Positions 1-8,797 of a DNA stretch of 44,266 nucleotides are shown in pieces. The translations under genes and the position numbers were made by a program. Numbering within the stretch: the first letter of the stretch is position 1; every line of letters begins with the position of its first letter. The notes beneath the pieces were generated by a model that saw only the letters and a list, made by a program, of their open reading frames with translations, was not told the origin of the DNA and did not search any database. The stretch is from Ructibacterium gallinarum (GTDB lineage Bacteria; Bacillota; Clostridia; Monoglobales; Monoglobaceae): NCBI RefSeq assembly GCF_014982785.1, contig NZ_JADCKB010000024.1, positions 1-44,266 on the forward strand. The letters are read 5' to 3'.

Positions 1-168
1 AATTTCTTCTCTATACTTAAAACAGAGTGTATTTACCGAACCAAACTCAAGACCTATGAGGAGGCGCGCCTCCTCATAGATGAATATATCTATTTCTACA
101 ACAACGAAAGAATACAAATAAAAACAATACTGACTCCGCTTGAAAAACGAAGTCAGTATATTGCTTAA
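1..168 (+). CDS. IS3-family transposase OrfB, C-terminal fragment
   Basis: This is the last 55 residues of an IS3-family OrfB, the DDE integrase that cuts and joins IS ends. Frame 1 is open from the first base and ends in TAA at 166-168. The visible part has the C-terminal signature of the family: the helix around the catalytic Glu (FFSILKTE), then YEEARLLIDEYIYFYNNERI and an LTPLEKR ending. Only the tail lies in the window; the rest, including OrfA and the first two catalytic Asp residues, would be to the left. A candidate terminal inverted repeat follows at 207-231, so the IS ends just upstream of the next gene. It differs in sequence from the IS at the right edge of the window. The family assignment is firm; whether the whole copy is intact cannot be seen. 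Confidence 0.85.
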   Translation, partial: NFFSILKTECIYRTKLKTYEEARLLIDEYIYFYNNERIQIKTILTPLEKRSQYIA

Positions 169-206
169 ATCTTTAATTTATCCTACCATCAAGGGCGTTT
201 TTGTAC

Positions 207-231
207 TGTCCGCACAAATTGGGGCAGTCCA
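207..231 (+). repeat. Candidate right terminal inverted repeat of the left-edge IS3 element
   Basis: The sequence, read on the - strand, starts TGGACTGCCCCAATTTGTGC. That resembles IS3-group ends, which begin TGG or TGA and are C-rich. It lies 39 bp past the transposase stop, the normal position. The partner repeat is outside the window, so the exact end is an estimate. Confidence 0.6.
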
Positions 232-252
232 GTTGGCTGTGGGGGTTTATTA

Positions 253-1299
253 TCATTCAATTACCAAATTTGAGTCTTCCAAAGTAACTGTTTTCCCAAG
301 CATAGTAAATAACTCTGCAGGCGCCCAGGTAACACCCGGATCTACGATATACGGCGCCTTACCATAATTCTGCGGTGCTGTCATTCCAACCGCTCCTTCA
401 ATTTTTGTCACACCGAAAATCATATCCTGCCCAATTCTAAGATGTACCGAAAAGCTATCACTTTCTACAGTGACTAGTTCACCGTCTTCATCCACAGTGT
501 ACTTGGCTTCAAAGCCAAGATCCCTGGCAACTGCGGCAACCGGAACCATAACAGTACCATTTTCATATCTTCCTGTCATATTGGGCACCTTGCCATCAAG
601 TTCCATCGTAATCTGCTGCCCTTCCTGAAGAACTTCTTCCTCTTCTTCTATATTAGGCAAAATCATAATATGATTGGCATATGCCTGCCCCGGATAAGAT
701 TCTGCAACCGCCGAATACCACGCCATAATTCTGGTTCCTTCTTGAATATCCTCTAATGTTACAATATTCTTGGTAAGATAAGAAACTACGTCCGTTTTTT
801 CATCTGCCGAAAGGATCAAACCACCATTATCCGTCAAAATTTGAAGGCTTCCGTCTTCTGCCTGCGTTACCTTATCCACCACATGATACATGGCACAGCC
901 TGCATCCTGAGGTATATTACGAACTACTGCTATCGCCGCTGACTGAGGCGGCAAAGAAGCTGTCACCGCCGGACTGTGAAATACATAAACCCTTTCGTTT
1001 TCTTTCAAATCAGCAGGGTTGAAAGCGGTTACGTTTTCGCTGTCAATCCATACCGTTTCTTCCGAAACATTCATAATATACTCGCCATATCGCTCTGAAT
1101 TGAGTCGAATTTGCTGTATTGCCTCTGTATCATCTCTTTTCATTTTCATAATTTTTCCATAGTAAAGAACACTGTCAGGTGCCTGTACTGTATCCTCTGC
1201 TGCATTCGGCATATTTTCTATCTCCTCCGCCATGACAGGGAACGACATACTACAAAGCATGGCACCACCTAATATAAAAGCTACAATCTTTCTATTCAT
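253..1299 (-). CDS. Secreted copper-amine-oxidase-N-terminal-like domain protein
   Basis: This is a 348-residue exported protein of unknown exact role. The chosen ATG at 1299 follows AGAGGAGAG at good spacing and gives a clean signal peptide (MNRKIVAFILGGAMLCSM, cleavage near VMA-EE). An upstream in-frame ATG at 1368 would bury the signal peptide and has no ribosome site. The C-terminal ~110 residues (from GQQITMELDGKVPNM) match the stalk-like domain seen at the N-terminus of copper amine oxidases (Cu_amine_oxidN1), which many Clostridia use as a surface module: VPVAAVARDLGFEAKY, then a second VTWAPAELFTMLGKTV strand-helix unit. The middle (about 50-240) is a beta-rich region I do not recognise. 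It has no catalytic copper site, so it is not an amine oxidase. It is monocistronic, pointing left towards the IS end. Confidence 0.7.
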   Translation of the reverse strand: MNRKIVAFILGGAMLCSMSFPVMAEEIENMPNAAEDTVQAPDSVLYYGKIMKMKRDDTEAIQQIRLNSERYGEYIMNVSEETVWIDSENVTAFNPADLKENERVYVFHSPAVTASLPPQSAAIAVVRNIPQDAGCAMYHVVDKVTQAEDGSLQILTDNGGLILSADEKTDVVSYLTKNIVTLEDIQEGTRIMAWYSAVAESYPGQAYANHIMILPNIEEEEEVLQEGQQITMELDGKVPNMTGRYENGTVMVPVAAVARDLGFEAKYTVDEDGELVTVESDSFSVHLRIGQDMIFGVTKIEGAVGMTAPQNYGKAPYIVDPGVTWAPAELFTMLGKTVTLEDSNLVIE

Positions 1300-1335
1300 A
1301 AAGCATCTCTCCTCTTTTATCAATACATATATTCT

Positions 1336-1365
1336 GTGTGGCCACACTAAATTCTTAAAAGAATT
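1336..1365. promoter_or_regulatory. Two adjacent perfect palindromes upstream of the 253-1299 gene
   Basis: GTGTGGCCACAC (1336-1347) is a perfect 12-bp palindrome. AATTCTT-aa-AAGAATT (1350-1365) is a second dyad immediately beside it. Both lie 37-66 bp upstream of the leftward start codon, where an operator would overlap the promoter. No regulator is encoded nearby, so the role is only suggested. Confidence 0.35.
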
Positions 1366-1472
1366 CATATTCTATCTATATGTGTTTGCTTTTATCCAAT
1401 TAGACGTTGTCTATTAGAAAAAGTTCCCTTTTTCTCTTTTTCCAACCCCCGATTTAAAACCAGAAAAAGCAC

Positions 1473-1501
1473 TTGCATTTCCTCTAAAAAAAGAGTATAA
1501 T
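1473..1501 (+). promoter_or_regulatory. Sigma-A promoter of argCB
   Basis: TTGCAT at 1473-1478 and a perfect TATAAT at 1496-1501 are separated by 17 bp. Transcription would start near 1508, about 60 nt before argC. I see no T-box stem or antiterminator in this short leader, and no convincing ArgR box. Confidence 0.75.
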
Positions 1502-1570
1502 GTAATTTGATGTCTGCAAAAAGGCATCTGCAAGTTAAGAATAAGGAATTTCAGGAAGAGAGTGATTGTC

Positions 1571-2611
1571 ATGATACGAGCAGGGATATTAGGAGGAACA
1601 GGATATGCAGGAATTGAAACAGTCCGTCTTTTGCTCCGGCATCCGGAGGTTAAAATAGAAAGAATTGTTTCCCAGTCCTATGCTGGAAAAAAAATTGCAG
1701 AGGTCTATCCGAATTTAATGGGGATATGTGATATTACCTGCTCTGCGCTTGACATTGATGATATTGCCAAAAGCTGTGATGTAGTTTTTACTGCATTGCC
1801 CCACGGCGCTTCTAAAGAAGTCATTCCGGCTTTATATGATAAAAATTTAAAGATTATTGATTTATCTGGTGATTTTCGTTACCGCGATGTTAAGGTTTAT
1901 GAAAAATGGTATGGTCAGGAACATTCTGACCCAGAGCTCCTAAAAAAGGCTGTATATGGACTTTGTGAGCTGCACCGAGATGAGATTCCCCATACAAGAC
2001 TTATTGGCAATCCCGGCTGTTATACCACTTGTTCCATCATGGGATTGGCACCTTTGGTAAAAGCCGGCGTAGTAGATAATCGCAGTTTGATCATTGACGC
2101 CAAATCCGGCGTCACCGGCGCCGGACGTGGGCTGAACCTTCCGAATCTCTTTTGTGAATGTACCGAAACCATGAAAGCTTACAAGGTAGCAACCCATCGC
2201 CACACTTCAGAAATCGAACAGGAACTGTCCCTGCTGGCTGGCGAGGAGATCATCCTTTCCTTTACACCGCATTTGGCGCCCATGAAACGTGGCATTTTCG
2301 CTACATGCTATGCCAATCTTAAAAAGGCATATACCACCGGGGCACTATTAGAACTTTACCGTACATTTTACAAAGATGAAAAATTTGTCCGGATCTACCC
2401 TGAAGGCAGCCTGCCCGAAGTAAAACACGTTTCCGGATCCAATTATGTCGGGATTGGTCTTACGGTAGACCCGCGTCTCAATCGAGTGATTGTTATTTCT
2501 TGCATTGACAATCTGATGAAAGGTGCCGCAGGACAAGCCGTACAAAATATGAATCTGCTCTTCCATTTACCGGAAGATACCGGGCTGACTGAGGCAGGAA
2601 TGTATTTATAA
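1571..2611 (+). CDS. argC: N-acetyl-gamma-glutamyl-phosphate reductase
   Basis: ArgC reduces N-acetylglutamyl-5-phosphate to N-acetylglutamate semialdehyde with NADPH, the third step of arginine synthesis. The N-terminal Rossmann motif is [10 protein letters not shown] (residues 5-14) and the active-site cysteine is C150 in [10 protein letters not shown]. Its 346 residues fit the family. The ATG at 1571 is 11 nt after AGGAAGAG. A GTG at 1562 in the same frame is too close to that site, so I prefer the ATG. It is followed after 26 nt by argB, the preceding step of the pathway, under one promoter. No other arg genes are in the window, so argJ/argD/argF must be elsewhere. The assignment is secure. 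Confidence 0.96.
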   Translation: MIRAGILGGTGYAGIETVRLLLRHPEVKIERIVSQSYAGKKIAEVYPNLMGICDITCSALDIDDIAKSCDVVFTALPHGASKEVIPALYDKNLKIIDLSGDFRYRDVKVYEKWYGQEHSDPELLKKAVYGLCELHRDEIPHTRLIGNPGCYTTCSIMGLAPLVKAGVVDNRSLIIDAKSGVTGAGRGLNLPNLFCECTETMKAYKVATHRHTSEIEQELSLLAGEEIILSFTPHLAPMKRGIFATCYANLKKAYTTGALLELYRTFYKDEKFVRIYPEGSLPEVKHVSGSNYVGIGLTVDPRLNRVIVISCIDNLMKGAAGQAVQNMNLLFHLPEDTGLTEAGMYL

Positions 2612-2637
2612 TCCATTCAAGTTGGGAGAATTTTATT

Positions 2638-3519
2638 ATGGAATTTAGCATGGAGCAACTCATTGGGAAGGCCAGTATATTAATTGAAGCCCTTCCTTAC
2701 ATACAAAAATTCAATGGAAAAACTGTAGTCATCAAATACGGTGGCAACGCTATGATCAATGAAGACCTGAAAAACCGTGTAATGGAAGATATTACTCTTT
2801 TAAAATACATTGGCATTAATCCTGTTGTGGTGCACGGCGGCGGTCCGGATATTTCCGCGGCCCTGACCCGGTTCGGTATTCAAAGCGAATTTATCAACGG
2901 CCTGCGCGTTACGGATGCACAGACCATGCAGGTAGCACAAATGGTACTGATTGGAAAAACCAACAAGGAAATTGTTTCGTTGCTGGGAACCAAAGGCGGC
3001 AACGGACTCGGGGTTTCGGGTATAGACGGGAATTTGATTCAGTGCCGCAAATGCTACACACAGGTCAACGGCAAAGATACAGATATTGGATTTGTTGGTG
3101 AAATTGTCAATATTAACGAAAAGGTTCTCGCCGACCTGACACAGCGTGGTTATATTCCTGTGGTTGCGCCCATCGGCGTAGACGAAAACGGAAATAGTTA
3201 TAATATTAATGCAGATACGGTGGCCGGTGCCATTGCAGAAGCGCTGGAAGCAGAAAAGCTTATGCTTTTGACCGATACAGAAGGAATTAAAGAATCCGCA
3301 GACAGTACGGAAGTGTTTTCTGTGTTATCCCGCAAACAGATCTATACTATGATCGATGAAGGCAAAATTGTAGGCGGAATGATTCCGAAAGTAGAAGGAG
3401 CCATCCGCGCCATTGAGGCAGGGGTAAATTCAGTACATATTGTGGATGGCCGTATTCCTCACTGTCTGCTGCTTGAGATTTTTACCGATCACGGCATCGG
3501 AACGATGATTACGCGCTAA
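2638..3519 (+). CDS. argB: Acetylglutamate kinase
   Basis: ArgB phosphorylates N-acetylglutamate with ATP, the committed step of arginine synthesis. Amino-acid-kinase motifs are clear: VIKYGGNAM (31-39), VVHGGGPD (64-71) and a C-terminal [11 protein letters not shown] segment. Its 293 residues include an N-terminal helix (about 1-25, ending [12 protein letters not shown]). In the family, that helix is the hallmark of hexameric kinases feedback-inhibited by arginine, so I infer arginine sensitivity. The ATG follows a GGGAG site. It is the second gene of the argCB unit and is closed by the terminator at 3533-3565. Confidence 0.96.
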   Translation: MEFSMEQLIGKASILIEALPYIQKFNGKTVVIKYGGNAMINEDLKNRVMEDITLLKYIGINPVVVHGGGPDISAALTRFGIQSEFINGLRVTDAQTMQVAQMVLIGKTNKEIVSLLGTKGGNGLGVSGIDGNLIQCRKCYTQVNGKDTDIGFVGEIVNINEKVLADLTQRGYIPVVAPIGVDENGNSYNINADTVAGAIAEALEAEKLMLLTDTEGIKESADSTEVFSVLSRKQIYTMIDEGKIVGGMIPKVEGAIRAIEAGVNSVHIVDGRIPHCLLLEIFTDHGIGTMITR

Positions 3520-3532
3520 TAGGATACACAAA

Positions 3533-3565
3533 AAACACCAGACCAAAAATTCGTCTGGTGTTTTT
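3533..3565. terminator. Bidirectional terminator between argB and mscL
   Basis: AAACACCAGAC (3533-3543) pairs perfectly with GTCTGGTGTTT (3553-3563) around a 9-nt loop. A-rich and T-rich flanks lie on both sides. It sits between the convergent argB (+) and mscL (-), so it probably ends both units. Confidence 0.85.
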
Positions 3566-3574
3566 ATCATTGTC

Positions 3575-4051
3575 TTAATTTTTGCGCTTTTTCCTGTTTC
3601 CAGAAGGGACAGGTTTGGATTTTTCAGCAGCCGGCTCTTCTTCAGTAATAAGTATTGAGGTACAGAAAGGACAACGCACTGCATCATTATTAATTTCACT
3701 ACAGCAAAAGGGACATTTCTTTTTCTCCGGTTTTTTTGGCTCTTCTTTTTTTCTTCCAAATGAGGTAATCTTATTGATCCCCTTAACCAACAAAAAAATA
3801 ACAAACGCCATGATAACAAAATCAATCACCGTTGTAATGAATGCGCCATAACGCAGCTCAACATCACCAATGTGCAAAATCAAGCTATCAAAATTCACAC
3901 CGCCAAACAGTCCCAAAAGTGGAGAAATCACATCTCCCACCAAAGAAGAAACGATCTTTTGAAACGCACCCCCAATGATCACGCCCACAGCCAAATCCAG
4001 TACATTACCCCGCATGGCAAATTCTTTAAATTCCCTAAAAAATTTTTTCAT
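3575..4051 (-). CDS. mscL: Large-conductance mechanosensitive channel with C-terminal zinc ribbon
   Basis: MscL opens under membrane tension to release solutes in hypo-osmotic shock. The core is canonical: N-terminal amphipathic helix, TM1 with [17 protein letters not shown] (11-27), a periplasm-side loop and TM2 (about 70-92). After the usual bundle region there is a C-terminal extension (about 105-158) with two CPFC knuckles (C113/C116 and C127/C130), a zinc-ribbon pattern, then a basic tail. Of two in-frame ATGs (4057 and 4051), the second lies 8 nt from AGGAGG; the first is only 2 nt away. The start overlaps the end of the upstream methyltransferase gene by 17 nt, suggesting coupled translation. 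It is the last gene of the leftward unit. Confidence 0.93.
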   Translation of the reverse strand: MKKFFREFKEFAMRGNVLDLAVGVIIGGAFQKIVSSLVGDVISPLLGLFGGVNFDSLILHIGDVELRYGAFITTVIDFVIMAFVIFLLVKGINKITSFGRKKEEPKKPEKKKCPFCCSEINNDAVRCPFCTSILITEEEPAAEKSKPVPSGNRKKRKN

Positions 4052-4811
4052 CCGCATATCCTCCTGCCGCCGACAAGGGCCTGCGTACTACAAAAAACAA
4101 CCGCTCCGATTCCGTTTTCGGAGGTAAAAAACTCAAATGGTCAAAAATACCGGCACATTCTAAACCGCATCGCTCAATGCATTCTTGTAGTTCTAAGGCC
4201 GAATACGCCCGTTCCTCCTGGAATTCGTCTCTCCTGATATACATACCGTCTGCGTCCCTCAAAAAAATATTCAAATCAAAATAACAAATCTGTTCTTCTG
4301 CATCATATTCATTGTTCCATACACAATAAATATCATCCTGGTCATAAAGGAACGTCTGACCGTCCAATACTTTCTGGAATTTATACGGTGTATTCACATC
4401 AAAAATCAGTAAACCTCCCGGATCCAAAAAACAATGCAGTCGCTGAAGCATTTCTTCCAGTTGACCATCACCGGTTAAATAATTGACTCCGTCCAACGCA
4501 CAGATCATAGCGCCTACCGTTCCATACAACTCAAAAGTGGTCATGTCTTGATTCAAAAACAATATCTCCTTCTGCTGATCCCGTGCCTTTTGCGCAGCAA
4601 TTTCCAGCATCTCCACCGAACAATCAAGGCCAATCATCTCATAACCCCTGCGCGCCATAGCCAGGGTCATATTTCCTGTGCCACAGCCCAAATCCAGCAC
4701 CAGTGACGGCTGACAGTTAAACTTTTGAAATATCGCCTCATAATAATCCGCAAAGGCTTCATAATCCACATCCTGAAGCTGGTCATAAACCTCAGCCAAT
4801 ACATCATACAT
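4035..4811 (-). CDS. Class I SAM-dependent methyltransferase
   Basis: This is a 258-residue Rossmann-fold methyltransferase of unknown substrate. Motif I is [11 protein letters not shown] (about residues 38-48), followed by the acidic end of strand 2 ([11 protein letters not shown]) and a motif IV-like region ([13 protein letters not shown]). The ATG at 4811 is preceded by GGAGAAGGTGG. Longer in-frame starts would run back into pcrA and lack a ribosome site. It resembles the clostridial methyltransferases often found beside mscL or DNA-repair genes. It lies 34 nt after pcrA and overlaps mscL, so it belongs to the same unit. Small molecule, rRNA/tRNA or protein are all possible targets. Confidence 0.85.
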   Translation of the reverse strand: MYDVLAEVYDQLQDVDYEAFADYYEAIFQKFNCQPSLVLDLGCGTGNMTLAMARRGYEMIGLDCSVEMLEIAAQKARDQQKEILFLNQDMTTFELYGTVGAMICALDGVNYLTGDGQLEEMLQRLHCFLDPGGLLIFDVNTPYKFQKVLDGQTFLYDQDDIYCVWNNEYDAEEQICYFDLNIFLRDADGMYIRRDEFQEERAYSALELQECIERCGLECAGIFDHLSFLPPKTESERLFFVVRRPLSAAGGYADEKIF

Positions 4812-4845
4812 GTTTCCACCTTCTCCATTATTCGCCATACAGACA

Positions 4846-7206
4846 TCAAATTTTTTCGATCGGCGCATATGCGGCAAGCAATTTTTTCTCACCTTCGGCA
4901 AAAGCAATCCTAAGCAAGGTGTCCGCACCCATTTTCTGTGCCGCAACTATGGTCCCTTCACCAAACTTACGATGCCGCACCTTGTCGCCAGGCGCAAACT
5001 CCTGCGCGGCTGCCCTTGCTGCTGCAGGTTTTTCCCGATTTTCAAGAAATGTGCTTCGTCCAAACCCCTGTGGCTTCACTGCCCCAGAAGAAACAAATGC
5101 CGCTTGCGGTCTCTCTTCTTTCTTTTCCAAAAGCGTATCCGGAATTTCATTTAAAAACCGGGACGGTTTATTAAACTTAGTCGAACCAAACAGGGTTCGG
5201 CTTTTTGCATTGGTAAAGAACAATCTCTTTTTTGCCCGAGTAATTCCTACATAACAAAGCCTGCGTTCTTCCTCCATTTCCTCTGGATCACCCATAGAGC
5301 GTAGTCCGGGGAAAACTCCTTCTTCCATTCCAATTAAAAATACATTTGGAAATTCCAGGCCCTTCGCGCTGTGCAGCGTCATTAAGGTAACTGCATCCTG
5401 CGCTTCATCATAATTGTCAATATCAGAAAGCAGAGAAATATCCTCCAAAAGTTCTTCCAGTGTAATCGCCGCATCTTTTTTCACCGACTCCTGTACCATG
5501 GAAATAAACTCATCTAAGTTTTCAAGCCGTGTCTGGTTTTCCACCGTTTTTTCCTGTTGAAGCGCAGCCACCATCCCAGTTCTCTCCATCACCGTCTTAA
5601 CAAACAGTTCAAGCCCCATGTCCTCATCAATTTCCTTTCGGAGGCCTTCAATCAGCCGAGCAAATTCTTCCAGTTTTCCTGCCGCTCTTGCAGGAAATTC
5701 CTCAAAACTTCCTGCACGCCGACATACCTCAAAAATGGTAAGTCCTTCTCCAATGGCAATCGCTTCCGCCCGTTCCACCGTCGCTGCGCCGATTCCGCGT
5801 TTGGGCTCATTGATGACACGCCGCAGAGCGATATTATCTCCATGATTCTGTATCAACCGAAGATATGCCGTTAAATCTTTAATCTCCTTGCGGTCATAAA
5901 AACGCAGTCCACCGACCACTTTATAAGGAAGCGCAGATTTTAAAAGCGCATCTTCTATAATACGCGACATGGCATTCATACGGTATAAAATCACGGTATC
6001 GCTTAAATTACCACCCAGTTTCCGAATTGTATCTGCAATATGATAGGCTTCGTTATGTTCATTTAAGGCTGTGTACAACTCTAAGTGCTCTCCACCGCCA
6101 TTGGCAGTCCAAAGCGCCTTTCCCTTTCTTCCCTGATTATTGGAAATCACTGCATTAGCAGCATCTAAAATATTCTGAGTCGAACGATAATTTTCTTCCA
6201 GTTTAATCACACGGCAATTGGGAAATTCTTTCTCAAAATCTAAAATATTTCGAATATCCGCTCCACGGAATTTATAGATACTCTGATCATCATCGCCTAC
6301 AACGCACAAATTGTGATACTTTCCCGCTAACAAACTGACCAAGCGATACTGTGCCCGGTTGGTATCCTGATATTCATCCACCAAGATATAACGAAAACGG
6401 TTCTGGTAGTATTCCAATACATCGGGGCAGTCTTCCAACAAACGAACTGTATTGGCAATTAAATCATCAAAATCCATGGCATTGTTTGTTTTTAATTTTT
6501 TTTGATATAATTCATACAGCTTTGCGATGCGTGAAAAATAAAAATCACCCGCATTCATCTGGCTATATTCCACCGGATCAATTAATTTATCCTTCGCCCT
6601 GCTGATTTCCGACAGCACAGCCCGGGGCGGAAATTTTTTATCATCTATCCCTAGCTCTTTCAGGCAATCCTTCATCAACGTCTGTTGATCCGCTGTATCA
6701 TAAATGGTAAAGCTTCGTTCGTATCCAATGCGTTCCGAATCTCGCCGCAAAAATCGTACACATGCTGAATGAAAGGTGCTGGCCAGTATCTGATCCCCAG
6801 CATCGCCCAGTTGATGTACCAAACGCTGTTTCAGTTCTCCTGCCGCTTTATTGGTAAAAGTAATCGCCATGATCCGCGACGGCTCCGGCGGGTCTTCCGC
6901 AAGGCATGACAGCAAATGCGGTGGAAGCTCATCCAGTTCCCCGTCTGCATACCACTGCAAGATTTCCATATCCTGTTCTGAAAGTCCCTGCGGCTGGATG
7001 GCCATACTGCCAATTTCCGTCTTCCCAAACCGAATTAAATGCGCAATTTTATAAACAATCACTGTAGTCTTTCCAGATCCCGCTCCTGCCAAAACTAACA
7101 AAGGGCCTTCCGTTTGCAGTACAGCTTCTTTCTGCCGAGAATTCAAATCCGGATATTCCTTGGCTAAAATTTTTCTGCGCAGCTCCTGATATTCTATGTT
7201 AATCAA
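4846..7206 (-). CDS. pcrA: UvrD/PcrA-type superfamily 1A DNA helicase
   Basis: PcrA is a 3'-5' DNA helicase used in excision repair, displacement of RecA and replication restart. The motifs run in order: Walker A LAGAGSGKTT, Ia TFTNKAA, II VDEYQDTNRAQ, III GDDDQSIYKFRGAD, IV LEENYRST, V LHSAKGLEFPNVF and VI YVGITRAKKRL. The C-terminus ends in a Tudor-like GDKVRHRKFGEGTIV segment typical of PcrA. Between motifs I and Ia there is an insertion of about 30 residues relative to Bacillus PcrA, which I associate with clostridial members. The start is TTG at 7206, overlapping the mnmA stop as TTGA. No in-frame ATG exists before motif I, so this start is preferred. Confidence 0.94.
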   Translation of the reverse strand: MINIEYQELRRKILAKEYPDLNSRQKEAVLQTEGPLLVLAGAGSGKTTVIVYKIAHLIRFGKTEIGSMAIQPQGLSEQDMEILQWYADGELDELPPHLLSCLAEDPPEPSRIMAITFTNKAAGELKQRLVHQLGDAGDQILASTFHSACVRFLRRDSERIGYERSFTIYDTADQQTLMKDCLKELGIDDKKFPPRAVLSEISRAKDKLIDPVEYSQMNAGDFYFSRIAKLYELYQKKLKTNNAMDFDDLIANTVRLLEDCPDVLEYYQNRFRYILVDEYQDTNRAQYRLVSLLAGKYHNLCVVGDDDQSIYKFRGADIRNILDFEKEFPNCRVIKLEENYRSTQNILDAANAVISNNQGRKGKALWTANGGGEHLELYTALNEHNEAYHIADTIRKLGGNLSDTVILYRMNAMSRIIEDALLKSALPYKVVGGLRFYDRKEIKDLTAYLRLIQNHGDNIALRRVINEPKRGIGAATVERAEAIAIGEGLTIFEVCRRAGSFEEFPARAAGKLEEFARLIEGLRKEIDEDMGLELFVKTVMERTGMVAALQQEKTVENQTRLENLDEFISMVQESVKKDAAITLEELLEDISLLSDIDNYDEAQDAVTLMTLHSAKGLEFPNVFLIGMEEGVFPGLRSMGDPEEMEEERRLCYVGITRAKKRLFFTNAKSRTLFGSTKFNKPSRFLNEIPDTLLEKKEERPQAAFVSSGAVKPQGFGRSTFLENREKPAAARAAAQEFAPGDKVRHRKFGEGTIVAAQKMGADTLLRIAFAEGEKKLLAAYAPIEKI

Positions 7207-8276
7207 CCCCTATTCTTCTCTGTCCATGATTTTTCAATCACTGCACCGCCAATCACCGTATCACCGCCAGGTTCATAAAACACCACCGCCTGGCCAGGCG
7301 TTACCGCCCGCTGGGGCGTATCAAACCGAACCAGCAAATTTTCTCCTTCTTTTTCTATCATGGCAAGTGCAGGTACCGCGGTATAACGCACCTTTGCTTC
7401 CACCCGCATCGCATCTTTCAGCTGGGCAAACGAAATAAAATTAGGCTGAGAAGCCAAAAGCACATCAGTAAACTCCGAACCTTTTTCGCCCAGCATCACC
7501 TGATTGGTTTTTGCATCAATATCAATAACAAACATGGGTTTGCCAAAAGCAATACCCAACCCCTTACGCTGCCCAATGGTATAATGTACAATGCCCCGGT
7601 GTTCGCCCAAAACATTGCCTTCTGCATCTACAAACTTACCCCGAGGTGAAACATTTCCAGTCCGCTGTTCAATAAATCCAGCATAATCCCCATCTGGCAC
7701 AAAACAAATTTCCATACTCTCCGGCTTTTCTGCAACCGGCAGACACAGCTCCTTTGCCTTCTGCCGCACAGCGGCTTTATCTGTAAATTCCCCCAAAGGC
7801 ATCAAAACCCTGGAAAGCTGTTCCTGCCCCAAAGCATATAAAGCATAGGTTTGATCCTTCACAGATGCCGCAGACCGTTTGAGCAGATACCGACCAGAAT
7901 TTTTATCATATACCACCCTGGCATAATGCCCTGTTGCGATTTTATCCGCTCCCAACTGGTCTGCCGCCTCCAACATGGCATCAAACTTTATATAACGATT
8001 GCAGGCAATACAGGGATTCGGCGTTCTGCCCGAAACGTACTCCTGTGTAAAATAATCTACAACATAACGGGAAAAGGACTTGCAAAAATCCAGCGTATGA
8101 AACGGGATCTTCAAATGGTTTGCTACCCTTTCTGCATCTTGTACAGCTACATCACTTTCCACTCCATCGCGAAGCCGCAAAGTCACTCCTATTACCTCAT
8201 ACCCCTGCTCCAAAAGCACGGCGGCAGCAACACTGCTGTCCACCCCGCCAGACATGCCGATAATAACCTTTTCCAT
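7203..8276 (-). CDS. mnmA: tRNA-specific 2-thiouridylase
   Basis: MnmA thiolates U34 of tRNAs for Lys, Glu and Gln, using sulfur relayed from a cysteine desulfurase. The PP-loop ATP site is GMSGGVDSS (7-15). The two catalytic cysteines are C92 in the ACN context and C191 in MEICFVPDGDY. Length (357 residues) is normal. A GAGGAATAGG ribosome site precedes the ATG. It begins 3 nt after the nifU stop and overlaps pcrA by 4 nt, so it is translated with the sulfur-supply genes. The order nifS-nifU-mnmA is a common clostridial arrangement and fits NifS as the sulfur donor. Confidence 0.96.
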   Translation of the reverse strand: MEKVIIGMSGGVDSSVAAAVLLEQGYEVIGVTLRLRDGVESDVAVQDAERVANHLKIPFHTLDFCKSFSRYVVDYFTQEYVSGRTPNPCIACNRYIKFDAMLEAADQLGADKIATGHYARVVYDKNSGRYLLKRSAASVKDQTYALYALGQEQLSRVLMPLGEFTDKAAVRQKAKELCLPVAEKPESMEICFVPDGDYAGFIEQRTGNVSPRGKFVDAEGNVLGEHRGIVHYTIGQRKGLGIAFGKPMFVIDIDAKTNQVMLGEKGSEFTDVLLASQPNFISFAQLKDAMRVEAKVRYTAVPALAMIEKEGENLLVRFDTPQRAVTPGQAVVFYEPGGDTVIGGAVIEKSWTEKNRG

Positions 8277-8279
8277 GGC

Positions 8280-8720
8280 CTATTCCTCATGTCCGTGGCT
8301 GCAACTTCCACAGCATCCGCTGCATTTCAGTCCCTGCGGGACTTCCTCACCACGGCGTTCATAATAATCTGCGATGGCAGACCGTACAGCCTCTTCTGCC
8401 AGAACAGAACAATGCATTTTTACTGGAGGAAGCCCGTCCAGCGCCTCTGCCACTGCTTTATTTGTCAAAGCAAGGGCTTCTTCAATGGTTTTTCCTTTTA
8501 CCAGTTCTGTTGCCATAGAGCTGGTCGCAATGGCAGCGCCACAGCCAAAGGTTTTAAAACTTACCTGTTCAATCACACCAGTTTCGTCATTAATTTTCAT
8601 ATATATCTTCATAATATCACCGCACTGAGGGTTTCCAACCTCGCCTATGGCGTTCGCATCTGCAATTTCTCCCACATTGCGGGGATTACTAAAATGATCC
8701 ATTACTTTTTCACTATACAT
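8280..8720 (-). CDS. nifU: Fe-S cluster assembly scaffold, NifU/IscU type
   Basis: This scaffold receives sulfide from NifS and iron to build [2Fe-2S] or [4Fe-4S] clusters for transfer to target proteins. The three cluster ligands are C33 (GNPQCGD), C60 (FKTFGCGA) and C104 (VKMHCSVLA), with the conserved Asp at 35. The ATG at 8720 follows AAGGAGAATTTT; a longer in-frame start at 8756 has none. The protein is 146 residues. Unlike proteobacterial IscU it ends in a Cys/His-rich tail (C133, C136, C137, C140, then HGH), a feature of clostridial members. It lies between nifS and mnmA. Confidence 0.95.
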   Translation of the reverse strand: MYSEKVMDHFSNPRNVGEIADANAIGEVGNPQCGDIMKIYMKINDETGVIEQVSFKTFGCGAAIATSSMATELVKGKTIEEALALTNKAVAEALDGLPPVKMHCSVLAEEAVRSAIADYYERRGEEVPQGLKCSGCCGSCSHGHEE

Positions 8721-8797
8721 AAAATTCTCCTTATCCGCCGCTGTGCGCCGGCACAAATCAAATTTTCTGCTCTGCTTCGCACAGATTGAGCAAACAT

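Noticed and set aside
1400-1560. T-box or riboswitch before argC
   Set aside because: The leader after the promoter is only about 60 nt and shows no T-box core or terminator/antiterminator pair.
7851-8789. 312-residue rightward frame opposite mnmA and nifU
   Set aside because: It is antisense to two well-conserved genes, has no family resemblance and a Cys/His/Phe-rich shadow composition.
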